Of a stretch of 32,028 bases of DNA, positions 1 through 7,523 are shown one piece after another. This DNA is from Myxococcales bacterium (GTDB lineage Bacteria; Myxococcota; UBA727; JABDBI01), in contig JAHFEG010000023.1 in the NCBI GenBank assembly GCA_023248595.1, forward strand, positions 1-32,028, in the 5' to 3' direction. The stretch's first letter is position 1. Each line of letters starts with the position of its first letter. Under the pieces are notes generated by a model. It searched no databases. It was not told where the DNA came from and worked only from the letters and a program-made list of their open reading frames with translations. The translations under genes were made by a program, and so were the position numbers.

Positions 1-5
1 TCAGC

Positions 6-275
6 ATGTCTTTCATTCGACGCTTTATTTTACAATGTGCACTCATACTGATCCTGATCTATCAGCGCTTCATTAGCCCGTTTAAAAGACCTTCCTGCAG
101 ATTTTATCCATCTTGTTCTCATTATGCACGTGAATCACTCAGAACACATGGACTACTTCAGGGAAGCTACTTAACCTTAAAGCGTCTTTTATGTTGTCAG
201 CCTTTTTGTCAAGGCGGCTTTGATCCGGTTCCCCTTAAAAAAGCGCAGTCCAACAAAAAACCCTCTCGCCATTAG
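6..275 (+). CDS. yidD: YidD, membrane protein insertion efficiency factor
   Basis: This 89-residue protein matches the YidD family, a small membrane-associated factor that helps the YidC/Sec machinery insert inner-membrane proteins. The sequence shows an N-terminal amphipathic or hydrophobic stretch (residues 7-21) followed by the family signature: CRFYPSCSHYA at about 31-41, then HG, an RLLCCQP block and GGFDPVP. The conserved cysteines are present and the length is normal. yidD usually sits between rnpA and yidC; whatever lies upstream is outside this window, so that cannot be checked here. Its stop codon lies inside the loop of a hairpin terminator, so transcription very probably ends directly after it. 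The start lies only 5 bases from the window edge, so the ribosome site is not visible. Confidence 0.95.
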   Translation: MSFIRRFILQCALILILIYQRFISPFKRPSCRFYPSCSHYARESLRTHGLLQGSYLTLKRLLCCQPFCQGGFDPVPLKKAQSNKKPSRH

Positions 276-289
276 CCAAGAGGGTTTTT
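256..289. terminator. Bidirectional rho-independent terminator between yidD and a convergent gene
   Basis: An 11-bp perfect inverted repeat (256-266 with 279-289, AAAAACCCTCT / AGAGGGTTTTT) closes a 12-base loop. It has a T-run on the plus strand and, because the left arm starts with A's, also on the minus strand. It therefore can end both yidD (plus) and the convergent acidic-tail gene (minus). The yidD stop codon lies in the loop. Confidence 0.85.
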
Positions 290-315
290 AAAAAAGCAAT
301 CAATGTACTTTATTT

Positions 316-1152
316 TCAATTATCGGATTCTTCCTCTTCAGGTTCTTCTTCTTCGGATTCTTCTTCTTCGGATTCTTCTTCTTCAGATTCTTCATCTTCG
401 GATTCTTCTTCTTCAGATTCTTCATCTTCGAACTCTTCCGATTCGCTAACTGACTTGAGCGCTTCAGCCGTATCGGCCACATTAGCATATCCACCCAAGC
501 TCACAGTTGTCATATCTTCTTGAAAGCATTGACGCGCATTTGCACCCGATGGGCAATTTTCTCGTCGAGATTCTTCAGCACTTCTTCTATTTTCTTTTAC
601 CCATTTCTTAATTCGCTTTCTACGCTCTGCCTGTTCTTTTTCCTTTTTTTCTCGTTCTTCTTTTGTTTGTTTTTTCTTTTCCAGATTTTTAAAGGCTGCT
701 TCCGCCAATTTGTTTACAGTGTCTGTAAATAAAAGGTTATGTAGAAGTGTTTCTAACGTGAAGGCACACAGAGTTTGTTGTTGCTGTTGTTGTTGTGGTG
801 GCGGCCGGCGCAGCGACTGAGTTTGTGCTGATGGCATCGACCCAGTTGGATACGATCCTGTAAATTGTTGCATATAGGGTACTGGCTGTTGGAGCATGAA
901 CCCAGGATTAATTGGTTGCGGATACGAAAATTGCTGTGCTCCTGAATATAGTGGCCCTTGTGGCTGCTGCATTTGCGAAGCTGGCGGCGGCGGCGCTGGA
1001 CGTCGCTGTGGTGCTGCTGACTGTCTCCTAACTGGTATCCGCGATCGCTGCTGGGCTGGGGGATTTTTTCGGTCTGAATTCTCCATTGCCGCAGAATGGT
1101 TGCTGGCAAGCATTAAAAATAAACCAAGAAAAAGGAGTCGATTCATGTTCAT
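316..1152 (-). CDS. Exported P/Q-rich protein with charged helix and acidic repeat tail
   Basis: No known family is recognised. The 278-residue product begins with a Sec signal peptide (hydrophobic core about 5-16, likely cut after SAA at 22). It is then rich in Pro, Gln and Arg (about 30-127, including a run of seven Gln). A strongly charged Lys/Glu/Arg helix, probably coiled coil, covers about 146-198. Two cysteines (200, 209) and a VSLGG motif (217-221) follow, and the protein ends in an almost pure Glu/Ser/Asp tail (237-278). The signal peptide resembles that of the next two genes (LLxxxLFxML...AM), so it looks like the most diverged member of an exported family; it lacks their zinc finger. 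The tail is encoded by 15-bp tandem repeats. A second start (residue 3) is possible. A role outside the cytoplasm, perhaps in host interaction, is inference only. Confidence 0.8.
   Translation of the reverse strand: MNMNRLLFLGLFLMLASNHSAAMENSDRKNPPAQQRSRIPVRRQSAAPQRRPAPPPPASQMQQPQGPLYSGAQQFSYPQPINPGFMLQQPVPYMQQFTGSYPTGSMPSAQTQSLRRPPPQQQQQQQTLCAFTLETLLHNLLFTDTVNKLAEAAFKNLEKKKQTKEEREKKEKEQAERRKRIKKWVKENRRSAEESRRENCPSGANARQCFQEDMTTVSLGGYANVADTAEALKSVSESEEFEDEESEEEESEDEESEEEESEEEESEEEEPEEEESDN
331..435 (-). repeat. 15-bp in-frame tandem repeat, 7 copies (acidic tail)
   Basis: Seven consecutive 15-bp units of the form TTCTTCTTCGGATTC (plus strand) with one to three changes each run from 331 to 435. 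They encode Glu/Ser repeats at the C-terminus of the exported protein. Units 376-405 and 406-435 form a higher-order 30-bp repeat. The period is a multiple of three, so copy-number change would keep the frame. Confidence 0.85.
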
Positions 1153-1182
1153 TTATTTATCCATTTTAGATTATTGAATATA

Positions 1183-2421
1183 TTATTCAGATTCTTCTTG
1201 CTCTTCTTCTTCGCACTCATCTTCACTCTCTTCAGGCGGAATATTCGAAGCACCCGAAACAGCTTTTTGGCTTTGGGCAGAACCACTCTTTGTGTTTTCA
1301 GGTCTTGTTTTCTTCTTAGAGGCGTTTACGTGCATAGTGTGGGCATTTTGGCGTTCAAACATTCGCCCACAGTATTGACAAACAAACCAAATTTTACCGT
1401 CTTTATCCTGATAACGATTATTATAATTTTTAGTTGATACTACCCCCTGGCATTCTTCAGTGGGAGCACCGGGCACATATTTCATATTACTTCTTTTCCG
1501 CTTGCACACTGGAGCCTTAGATGTCCTAGAAGCCTTAGATGGCGCTGCTCTTTTAACGGCGGTTGACTTAAGAGGAGCGGCTGCTGCTGAAGACAATGTC
1601 GGAATTGGAACTACAACAACAGGGCTTGAAGACCCAGATTCGCTTGACGAATCAGAAAGCACTGGATCTGTGCCCTGCGCTAGCGGCACAAATTGTGGTG
1701 GTCGCCATCCCATATATGGTGGCCGTTGTTGTAGCTGTGCCAGCATATGCATCTGCTGCATCTGCTGCATCTGCTGTGCCTGCTGTGCCTGTTGTAACTG
1801 TGCCTGTTGTAGCTGTGCCTGTTGTAGTTGTGCCTGTTGTAGTTGTGCCTGTTGTAACTGTGCCCGTAGTTGCTCTAGCTGAGCAACACGCTCTTCCTCT
1901 TTTTTTTCCCTATCACGGTTTTCCCTTTTTTGAGTTTCTTCCAAATTTGATATTTGAGCCGCCATGTTCCCCACCAAACGGATTAAGTCTGCGATCCTCC
2001 CGCTCAATCGTTGAACTATCAAATGGGAAAATGAAACTGCCCCTGAGCGAGGCCCTAGTTGCAATGATTCCTGCGGAATCGACACCACACTTGGAACGGG
2101 TGGTTGTAAATGCTGTTCTTGATGCTGGGGATGCCAATGCCCCAATGCCGGTTGCCCTTGTGCAACACCAAAAGACTGAGGAGAATATCCAAATTGATAC
2201 AGTTGCCCATCTGCTCCTTGTTGGACTTCTAGATATGGTTGCTGCCCGTATGGACCAACTTGTTGTTGGGCTTGTTGCTGTCCCGGATACGCAAGTGGCC
2301 TTTGCGGCTGGGTTTGATTTTGCCGGGGTTCCCTTTCTTGCCACTGACGAAACATCGCTTCAGCGAAGTCACTTGTCAGCATCGAAAACAAACTAATAAT
2401 AAGCAGGTAGCGAAAACTCAT
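1183..2421 (-). CDS. Exported Q-rich coiled-coil protein with zinc-finger-like module and acidic tail
   Basis: Function unknown. The 412-residue product has a Sec signal peptide (1-22, cut after AEA), identical in all 23 N-terminal residues to the protein encoded at 2535-4112. A Gln/Pro-rich region (about 27-115) is followed by a predicted coiled coil (about 133-185) that runs into AQLQQ pentapeptide repeats (186-231). Next come a Ser/Pro linker and a basic stretch (289-310, ending KRKR, like a nuclear localisation signal). A Cys-x2-Cys-x12-His unit follows (C348, C351, H364, with F355 in the usual C2H2 hydrophobic position and an extra H361). The fourth metal ligand is not evident. The tail 397-412 is acidic. 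The C-terminal module aligns with the second finger of the neighbouring paralogue. An exported bacterial protein with a eukaryote-like finger suggests a host-directed role, but this is inference. Confidence 0.82.
   Translation of the reverse strand: MSFRYLLIISLFSMLTSDFAEAMFRQWQEREPRQNQTQPQRPLAYPGQQQAQQQVGPYGQQPYLEVQQGADGQLYQFGYSPQSFGVAQGQPALGHWHPQHQEQHLQPPVPSVVSIPQESLQLGPRSGAVSFSHLIVQRLSGRIADLIRLVGNMAAQISNLEETQKRENRDREKKEEERVAQLEQLRAQLQQAQLQQAQLQQAQLQQAQLQQAQQAQQMQQMQQMHMLAQLQQRPPYMGWRPPQFVPLAQGTDPVLSDSSSESGSSSPVVVVPIPTLSSAAAAPLKSTAVKRAAPSKASRTSKAPVCKRKRSNMKYVPGAPTEECQGVVSTKNYNNRYQDKDGKIWFVCQYCGRMFERQNAHTMHVNASKKKTRPENTKSGSAQSQKAVSGASNIPPEESEDECEEEEQEESE
1751..1875 (-). repeat. 15-bp AQLQQ tandem repeats with adjoining 9-bp repeats
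   Basis: Copies of TGCCTGTTGTA begin at 1786, 1801, 1816, 1831 and 1846, with a degenerate sixth at 1861, giving a strict 15-bp period (AQLQQ in the protein). Just before them lie three copies of ATCTGCTGC (QQM, 9-bp period). The array is inside a coding region and in frame, so it is a length-variation hotspot rather than a CRISPR array. Confidence 0.85.
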
Positions 2422-2480
2422 TTATTGTTCCATTTATAAATATTAAAATACGCGGCACATTGCCTGCCTTTATTTAAAAA
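2353..2480 (-). repeat. Promoter/signal-peptide cassette, copy 1
   Basis: This block holds the upstream region, ribosome site and complete signal-peptide codons of the gene ending at 1183. It is nearly identical to 4044-4170. The first 89 bases (2353-2441) differ at one position, a synonymous Leu6 change; the more distal part has small indels and a few substitutions. Identity stops abruptly at the predicted signal-peptide cleavage site, and the mature proteins do not resemble each other there. Confidence 0.9.
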
Positions 2481-2534
2481 AGCAATGACTTAAATGGTGC
2501 AATTTCAAAACAGCCATCTAGAAATCAAATTCAA

Positions 2535-4112
2535 TCATCCGTTATCTTCTTCTCGTTCTTCTTCAGGCTCTTCTTCTTCGCATTCTTCCTGTTCTTCAGC
2601 CTCCGCCAAAAGCGCTACCATCGCTGTTTTTCTTGTCTCACATCTCGCCAGGTGAGCACTGCGGCTCGCGCTATTTGAGAATATGCGCCCACAGGAACCA
2701 CAGAAAAGCACTTCTTCACCATTTTCATCCTCATATGAACCTTTATCTTTTTCCTTATAACTTTTGTTTTTGTATTTTTTTAAAACCTCGGCAGATACAA
2801 ATTTTTTATCTACATACTTTTCCCTAAGACTATATTGACGGGCACGAAATCTAGTCAAATTCTGGTATTCTCTGCCGCATGACCCGCACGTTACACTACC
2901 ATCTGGATTCGTGGTGCCTGGGTCTTTAATGCAATTTAGTCCACGCAATCTTGCTTCTTGCCTATTTGCCTGGTTTCTCTTTCTCAAATAACTGCCGGAA
3001 GCAGCTTGAGGCACTTGCGACGGTTGGACAGATGACTCGCCTACATCAAAAACCGTCTCAAGTCCTAAAGTTTCTACTAATGCCTCAGACCCGTCACCTG
3101 GAAGTTCTCCTACAAACGCGTCAAGTTCTGCGTCTGAAAACATACCCAGAACGGCAGGTCCCGGGATTTCGGGCAATGCCCCAGACCCGTCGCTACCTAG
3201 CAGTGCTAAAAACCAGTCGCTTCCTAGGACTGACAACGCATCCACATTTACAGGTTCCAAAGATTCTCCAGGACCACCTTCTACTCCACCCAAAGAAACA
3301 TTCTGGCTGACTTTCCCTGCTTTGGCTGCTCTGGCTGCTCTGCGAAGAGCTGCTTTGGCTTTGGCTGCTTCTTCTTTGGCTTTGGCTACTTCTTCTGCTT
3401 TGGCTTTGGCTGCTCTGGCTTTGGCTGCCTTTTCTGCTTTGTCCTTGGCCGCTGCTTCTTCTTTGGCTTTGGCTGCTTTTTCTTCTTGCATAGATTTTAA
3501 TGCAGAAAGCACTTGACTTAACGTAGCCCTCAACTCATCTGCATCCTTTGTTGCATCCTTGCTCGATGAAGGCACATCCGAAGAAGCATGAGGCGCTTGG
3601 GTTTGCGGCGGTGGTACCATATTAACTGGATGCTGCAGATACCCATATGGCGGGTGCCCATATCCGCCAACGGGTGCTTGCGGATATTGTCCAGGGTACT
3701 GGGGATGCTGCAGATACCCATATGGCGGGTGCCCATATCCGCCAACGGGTGCTTGCGGATATTGTCCAGGGTACTGGGGATGCTGCGGATACCCATATGG
3801 CAGGTGCCCATATGCCCCACCAAGAGGAGGGGGATACGCAACCAACGCGTCAGGAGGAAAAGGTCCCCCGACCGATCCCGGGTATTCTGGATACTGAGGC
3901 GGTTGAACTAGATATAATGTTGTATTCTGAGAAAGTGAGTGTGTTTGCACATGTGGTTGCGGAGGGATACTAGGGAGACGTCCTCGTCTACGCGGGACAG
4001 CAGACTTGGGATCGAATGATGCGAATTTTTTAGGTGGAGGATCCATCGCTTCAGCGAAGTCACTTGTCAGCATCGAAAACAAACTAATAATAAGCAAGTA
4101 GCGAAAACTCAT
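2535..4112 (-). CDS. Exported repeat protein with C2HC zinc finger and acidic tail
   Basis: Function unknown. The 525-residue product has the same 23-residue N-terminus as its downstream neighbour (Sec signal peptide, cut after AEA at 22). In order it shows: a Pro/Tyr/Gly-rich region with 25-residue tandem repeats (about 101-162); an Ala/Lys/Glu-rich helix (about 190-266); an acidic and hydrophobic segment with Leu, Phe and Trp (about 288-358) that resembles a eukaryotic activation domain in composition; a degenerate finger (C409, C412, no proper His); an intact C2HC finger (C471, C474, H487, C491; spacing x2, x12, x3); and an acidic tail (505-525). This arrangement is transcription-factor-like yet carried by an exported bacterial protein. 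Its own cassette promoter suggests it is expressed in parallel with the gene at 1183-2421. Host targeting is inference. Confidence 0.82.
   Translation of the reverse strand: MSFRYLLIISLFSMLTSDFAEAMDPPPKKFASFDPKSAVPRRRGRLPSIPPQPHVQTHSLSQNTTLYLVQPPQYPEYPGSVGGPFPPDALVAYPPPLGGAYGHLPYGYPQHPQYPGQYPQAPVGGYGHPPYGYLQHPQYPGQYPQAPVGGYGHPPYGYLQHPVNMVPPPQTQAPHASSDVPSSSKDATKDADELRATLSQVLSALKSMQEEKAAKAKEEAAAKDKAEKAAKARAAKAKAEEVAKAKEEAAKAKAALRRAARAAKAGKVSQNVSLGGVEGGPGESLEPVNVDALSVLGSDWFLALLGSDGSGALPEIPGPAVLGMFSDAELDAFVGELPGDGSEALVETLGLETVFDVGESSVQPSQVPQAASGSYLRKRNQANRQEARLRGLNCIKDPGTTNPDGSVTCGSCGREYQNLTRFRARQYSLREKYVDKKFVSAEVLKKYKNKSYKEKDKGSYEDENGEEVLFCGSCGRIFSNSASRSAHLARCETRKTAMVALLAEAEEQEECEEEEPEEEREEDNG
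3628..3816 (-). repeat. 75-bp tandem repeat, about 2.5 copies
   Basis: Units begin at 3628, 3703 and 3778. The first two 75-bp copies are identical; the third is partial and diverges after about 38 bases. Each encodes 25 residues rich in Tyr, Pro, Gly and Gln (HPPYGYLQHP...). Perfect identity of two copies implies recent duplication or ongoing conversion. Confidence 0.9.
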
Positions 4113-4170
4113 TTATTGTTCCATTTATAAATCATTAAAATACGCGGGCACAATACTGCCTTTATTTAAA
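4044..4170 (-). repeat. Promoter/signal-peptide cassette, copy 2
   Basis: Second copy of the block at 2353-2480, giving the gene at 2535-4112 its upstream region and signal peptide. The ribosome site is weak (GGAAC, five bases before ATG) in both copies. Beyond it, 4171-4340 is AT-rich and holds no gene that I can see; it must contain the start region of the divergent epimerase gene. Confidence 0.9.
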
Positions 4171-4340
4171 AGATCAACAACCATAAAACAATATATGATC
4201 CGAATATAATTAAATTCTTAACTGTTGAAACAAAAAGACCAGACCGATTCACAAGCATTGTCCTCGCAGCTCTTGCTTAAAATAATATGAATGTCTATGA
4301 GCATGCTGCCAGCGACCTCGTTTAACCCAAAGAGACGATC

Positions 4341-5330
4341 ATGAACGCAACCCCCTTCATTAACAAAACCCGTGAGCTTGCGGCACAAGACAAAGTATTG
4401 CTTACCGGCATCAGCGGATCCCTTGGGCAAATTATCGCAAATAGTTTGAGTCAAACACACCACATCATAGGCGCCGACAAACGCGCGTTTCCGCAAAAGC
4501 CCAAAGAAGTAGAACTTTATCCGTTAGATTTGCGTCGCAAGTCCGCATTTACTTTACTTAAAAAACGAAAACCAAATGTCATTATTCACATGGGCGTCAT
4601 TCGCAATCCTTTAAAGCATCGGGGCGCCTCCTCTGCTTATTATTTCAACTTAGAAATTACTTCCCAACTTTTAAAACTTGCTGAGCAACTTGAAGTTAAA
4701 AAATTTATTTTTCTTTCGACTGCCAATCTTTATGGGCCATGTGCGACCTCTTCAGGATTTCTCTCAGAAGATGCACCCTTGCACGGTGCAGATCGCAGTC
4801 CTGAAATGCGTGACCTGGTTGCGTTAGACATGATGATTCAATCATTTTTTTGGAAGCAGCCCAATATTGAAACCGTTATTTTAAGACCTGTCCACATTGT
4901 AGGTTCAGAACTAAATAATGCGCCTAGTCGATACTTTCGTCTCGACAAAATACCAACCCTGCTTGGATACGATCCTATGGTTCAATTAGTTCATGCCAGC
5001 GACGTGGCCAGAGCCATCCAACTTTCATTAAAACCAAACATCCGCGGCATTTTCAACATTGTTGGCGATAGTCAAGCGCCATTGTCGCGTTTAATTAAAA
5101 AATTAAAAACGCCTTCGTTTGGTATTCCTGAATTTGTTTTAAGAACATTGATGCGCTCGGCATTTCGTTATCGTCTCGTGTCTTTTCCACCTGGCGAATT
5201 GGATCATTTAAAATACACCTGCTTAATCGATGGATCGCTTGCGGCCAAAGAGCTCAAATATGAGCCGAAAGTCAATTTGTCTGCGATCTTAAAAAACTTA
5301 AAAACGCCTAAGGCAAAACCATCAAAATAG
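4341..5330 (+). CDS. NAD-dependent epimerase/dehydratase family protein, atypical active site
   Basis: This 329-residue protein is an extended short-chain dehydrogenase. TGISGSLG near residues 22-29 is the Rossmann TGxxGxxG motif, and STANLYGP matches the family's conserved substrate-side motif. The usual catalytic Tyr-x3-Lys is missing: where it should follow the P..EMRDLVALDMM segment, no Tyr/Lys pair is seen. This fits the subset of family members thought to be non-classical enzymes or NAD-binding regulators, so the substrate cannot be named. A good ribosome site (AGAGACGATC before ATG) supports the start. Its 3' end overlaps the convergent phosphodiesterase gene by 23 bases. It stands alone on the plus strand between minus-strand units. 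Confidence 0.85.
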   Translation: MNATPFINKTRELAAQDKVLLTGISGSLGQIIANSLSQTHHIIGADKRAFPQKPKEVELYPLDLRRKSAFTLLKKRKPNVIIHMGVIRNPLKHRGASSAYYFNLEITSQLLKLAEQLEVKKFIFLSTANLYGPCATSSGFLSEDAPLHGADRSPEMRDLVALDMMIQSFFWKQPNIETVILRPVHIVGSELNNAPSRYFRLDKIPTLLGYDPMVQLVHASDVARAIQLSLKPNIRGIFNIVGDSQAPLSRLIKKLKTPSFGIPEFVLRTLMRSAFRYRLVSFPPGELDHLKYTCLIDGSLAAKELKYEPKVNLSAILKNLKTPKAKPSK

Positions 5331-6060
5331 TTGCCGGATCATCCGACATAATTCCGTCTGCTCCAACTTTAGCCAAACGTTTGGCATCGTCACGGTTATT
5401 GATGGTCCAATAGTCAACAGTAAGACCCAGACGATGACATTTCTCAATAAACCAGGGTTGATCGAATCTAAAAAGTCCCCGAGCCAAAGGAACCTGAGCC
5501 GCGCGTCCCCGTAGACGCATGTTTTGCAAAAGACTTTCCGGTGCAAAATAAACTGCCATGACTTCTAAGCGACTTAAACCGACTAAACCCTCGTAGCGCA
5601 AATCATGCAACATTTGATGCACGCGTAACGAAGCACTCGCCAACCGCACACGCTCGGTCGCTTTATGTTTTCGAATTAGTTCTATAACTAACGATACTGC
5701 ACGCAGATTGCTGGGCTTAATATCAATATTTAAAAACGTTTGAGGAAAAGCGTCTAACACTTCTGCCAACAAGGGAACTCGAAAAGCTTGATTCAAAAAT
5801 TGTGTTTTAATAGGCATTGAACGAATGCCCTTTTTCAAATCCCAATTACGCATTTCATCCCATGATGTTTGAGCCACCAGATTTTTTTCGCGGGCCATAC
5901 GCCAGCCATCTTCATCATGGAAAACCACGACAGATCCATCGCCTGTGAGACGAACGTCCATTTCTAAAGCAGTTGCCCCATCTAAAAGTCCTTGCCGAAA
6001 AGCTTCCATTGTATTTTCGGGTAACTTTAAATTCGCTCCCCGATGTGCATAGAGTTGCAA
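5308..6060 (-). CDS. Glycerophosphodiester phosphodiesterase (GDPD family)
   Basis: The product hydrolyses glycerophosphodiesters to glycerol-3-phosphate and an alcohol, supplying phosphate and glycerol from phospholipid breakdown. The GDPD TIM-barrel motifs are clear: HRG with PENT near the N-terminus, the metal-binding ExD (LEMDV), FHD, NIDIK, a W..N strand and the closing DGIMSDDP. There is no signal peptide, so it should be cytoplasmic, like UgpQ. No ATG is available. The TTG at 6060 lies seven bases after a perfect AGGAGG and is the likely start; the upstream TTG at 6066 would touch the ribosome site. It lies 51 bases downstream of queC on the same strand and overlaps the convergent epimerase gene at its 3' end. 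Confidence 0.93.
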   Translation of the reverse strand: MQLYAHRGANLKLPENTMEAFRQGLLDGATALEMDVRLTGDGSVVVFHDEDGWRMAREKNLVAQTSWDEMRNWDLKKGIRSMPIKTQFLNQAFRVPLLAEVLDAFPQTFLNIDIKPSNLRAVSLVIELIRKHKATERVRLASASLRVHQMLHDLRYEGLVGLSRLEVMAVYFAPESLLQNMRLRGRAAQVPLARGLFRFDQPWFIEKCHRLGLTVDYWTINNRDDAKRLAKVGADGIMSDDPATILMVLP

Positions 6061-6111
6061 AGCCAACCCTCCTTTTAGGAAAATCTCTTCTTTTCAAAAT
6101 ATCATGAAACT

Positions 6112-6801
6112 TTAAAAATAATGGGTTGGGTCCTCTATATTTGCTTCCAGAAAACCACGGCGGCGAAATAAACACGAATCACAGTGCCCACAAGCCAAAT
6201 CCCCTTTGGGATCATAGCAACTATGGGTGAGGCCAAAATCCACGCCAAGTTTCGTACCGGCCTGAATGATTTGCGCTTTTGTTAAATAAATAAGTGGCGC
6301 ATGAATCCGAAAGGACTTGCCCTTCACTGCTTTCGTTGCCAAGCCAGCCAGGTGTTCAAAGGCCTGAACATAATCGGGACGACAATCAGGGTAGTCAGAA
6401 AAATCGACGGCGTTGGCACCATAAAACACATCGAAAGATCCAATCACTTCGGCATAAGCCAAGGCAAATGAAAGAAAAATAGTGTTTCGTGCCGGTACAT
6501 AAGTAATGGGTACGGCATGAGGCTCATCTTCTTCACTTCTGTCCATGGAAATGCGATCTTTGGGAACGCTGGTATCATCTGTCAAACAGGACCCGCCAAT
6601 GGCGCGCATATCCAAATTAATAATTTTATGTTCACAAACACCAATTTTAGCCACCACTTTTTTGGCAGCATTCAGCTCAACATGATGCCGTTGGCCATAA
6701 GCAAACGATAAAGCATAAACTTCAAAACCATCGGCTTTCGCCATAGCCAAAACGGCTGCAGAATCTAAACCTCCAGATAACAACACAACTGCTTTCTTCA
6801 T
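6112..6801 (-). CDS. queC: 7-cyano-7-deazaguanine synthase QueC
   Basis: QueC converts 7-carboxy-7-deazaguanine to preQ0 with ATP and ammonia, a step in queuosine synthesis for tRNA. The 229 residues show the PP-loop SGGLDS at 9-14, the FAYGQRH segment, and the zinc site Cys195, Cys204, Cys207, Cys210 near the C-terminus. Length and motifs are standard. AGAGGA six bases before ATG supports the start. It follows modB by only nine bases on the same strand, so the two are probably co-transcribed, an unusual pairing. No other queuosine gene (queD, queE, queF, tgt) is in the window. Confidence 0.97.
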   Translation of the reverse strand: MKKAVVLLSGGLDSAAVLAMAKADGFEVYALSFAYGQRHHVELNAAKKVVAKIGVCEHKIINLDMRAIGGSCLTDDTSVPKDRISMDRSEEDEPHAVPITYVPARNTIFLSFALAYAEVIGSFDVFYGANAVDFSDYPDCRPDYVQAFEHLAGLATKAVKGKSFRIHAPLIYLTKAQIIQAGTKLGVDFGLTHSCYDPKGDLACGHCDSCLFRRRGFLEANIEDPTHYF

Positions 6802-6810
6802 AAAAATCCT

Positions 6811-7503
6811 CTAATCTGTGCGCACATTTCTTAGTTTTCGAACAAATAATTCACTTAAAAAAAGGCAAATACAACCAAATAAAATGGAGGTTATCAATAG
6901 ACGAAATGCTGCCTTTTCGCCACCAGGTTCTTGCAAATAAGTCCATAAAGCCACAGACAAGGTTCGTGTTTCGCCTTCAATATTACCAGCCAAAACTAAA
7001 GTCGCCCCAAACTCTCCAAGGCTACGAATAAAAGTTAAAATGGCTGCGCTCAAAATACCGGGCCAAGCTAACGGCAAGGTAATTTTGAAAAAAGTCAGCC
7101 TTTTCGATGCACCCAAAGTCAAAGCGGCTTCTTCTAAATGCGGCTCAATTGCCTCCATCGACACCCGTACACTGCGCACAGCTAAAGGCAGTGAAACCAC
7201 GGCCGCAGCAATCACAACGCCTAAGAAGTGAAAGGGAACCTTAATGCCCAAAATTTGGGCAAGAAATAAACCCACAGGGCCTTCGGAGCGAAATAAAACG
7301 AGCAGCAAATAACCAGTCGCCACGGGAGGGAGCACTAAGGGTAAAGAAACAATTGTCTCGACAAAAAGACGCAAGCACAGTCGTTTCGTGCGCGCCAATT
7401 GATATCCAAGCCAAACAGCCAGCGGCATCATAAAGATCACGACCACGACCGCCACCTTGAGCGATAAAACAATTGCACTCCATTCCAGGCGCGTTAAAGT
7501 CAT
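6811..7503 (-). CDS. modB: Molybdate ABC transporter permease ModB
   Basis: This 230-residue inner-membrane protein has about five hydrophobic segments and the ABC-permease EAA loop (EEAALTLGAS...F..ITLPLAWPGI). The N-terminal half carries the ModB-like LPLVLPPVATGYLLL segment. It would form the channel of a molybdate (or related oxyanion) importer together with the binding protein ModA and ATPase ModC. Neither modA nor modC lies within 7 kb on either side, so the partners must be elsewhere or lost. The start codon is next to the remnant of a tRNA-Leu gene, and an AGG seven bases upstream may serve as ribosome site. queC follows after nine bases. Confidence 0.9.
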   Translation of the reverse strand: MTLTRLEWSAIVLSLKVAVVVVIFMMPLAVWLGYQLARTKRLCLRLFVETIVSLPLVLPPVATGYLLLVLFRSEGPVGLFLAQILGIKVPFHFLGVVIAAAVVSLPLAVRSVRVSMEAIEPHLEEAALTLGASKRLTFFKITLPLAWPGILSAAILTFIRSLGEFGATLVLAGNIEGETRTLSVALWTYLQEPGGEKAAFRLLITSILFGCICLFLSELFVRKLRNVRTD

Positions 7504-7523
7504 AAGTTAACCTATCCAACATG

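Noticed and set aside
1786..1875. Regular 15-bp repeats as a CRISPR-like array
   Set aside because: There are no unique spacers; the repeats are contiguous, in frame and encode AQLQQ inside a long reading frame.
1460..2396. Long plus-strand reading frames opposite the exported Q-rich protein (Cys-rich and Val/Pro-rich translations)
   Set aside because: They are the antisense of the repeat-rich minus-strand gene, without ribosome sites or family similarity; the minus-strand frame has the signal peptide and zinc-finger module.
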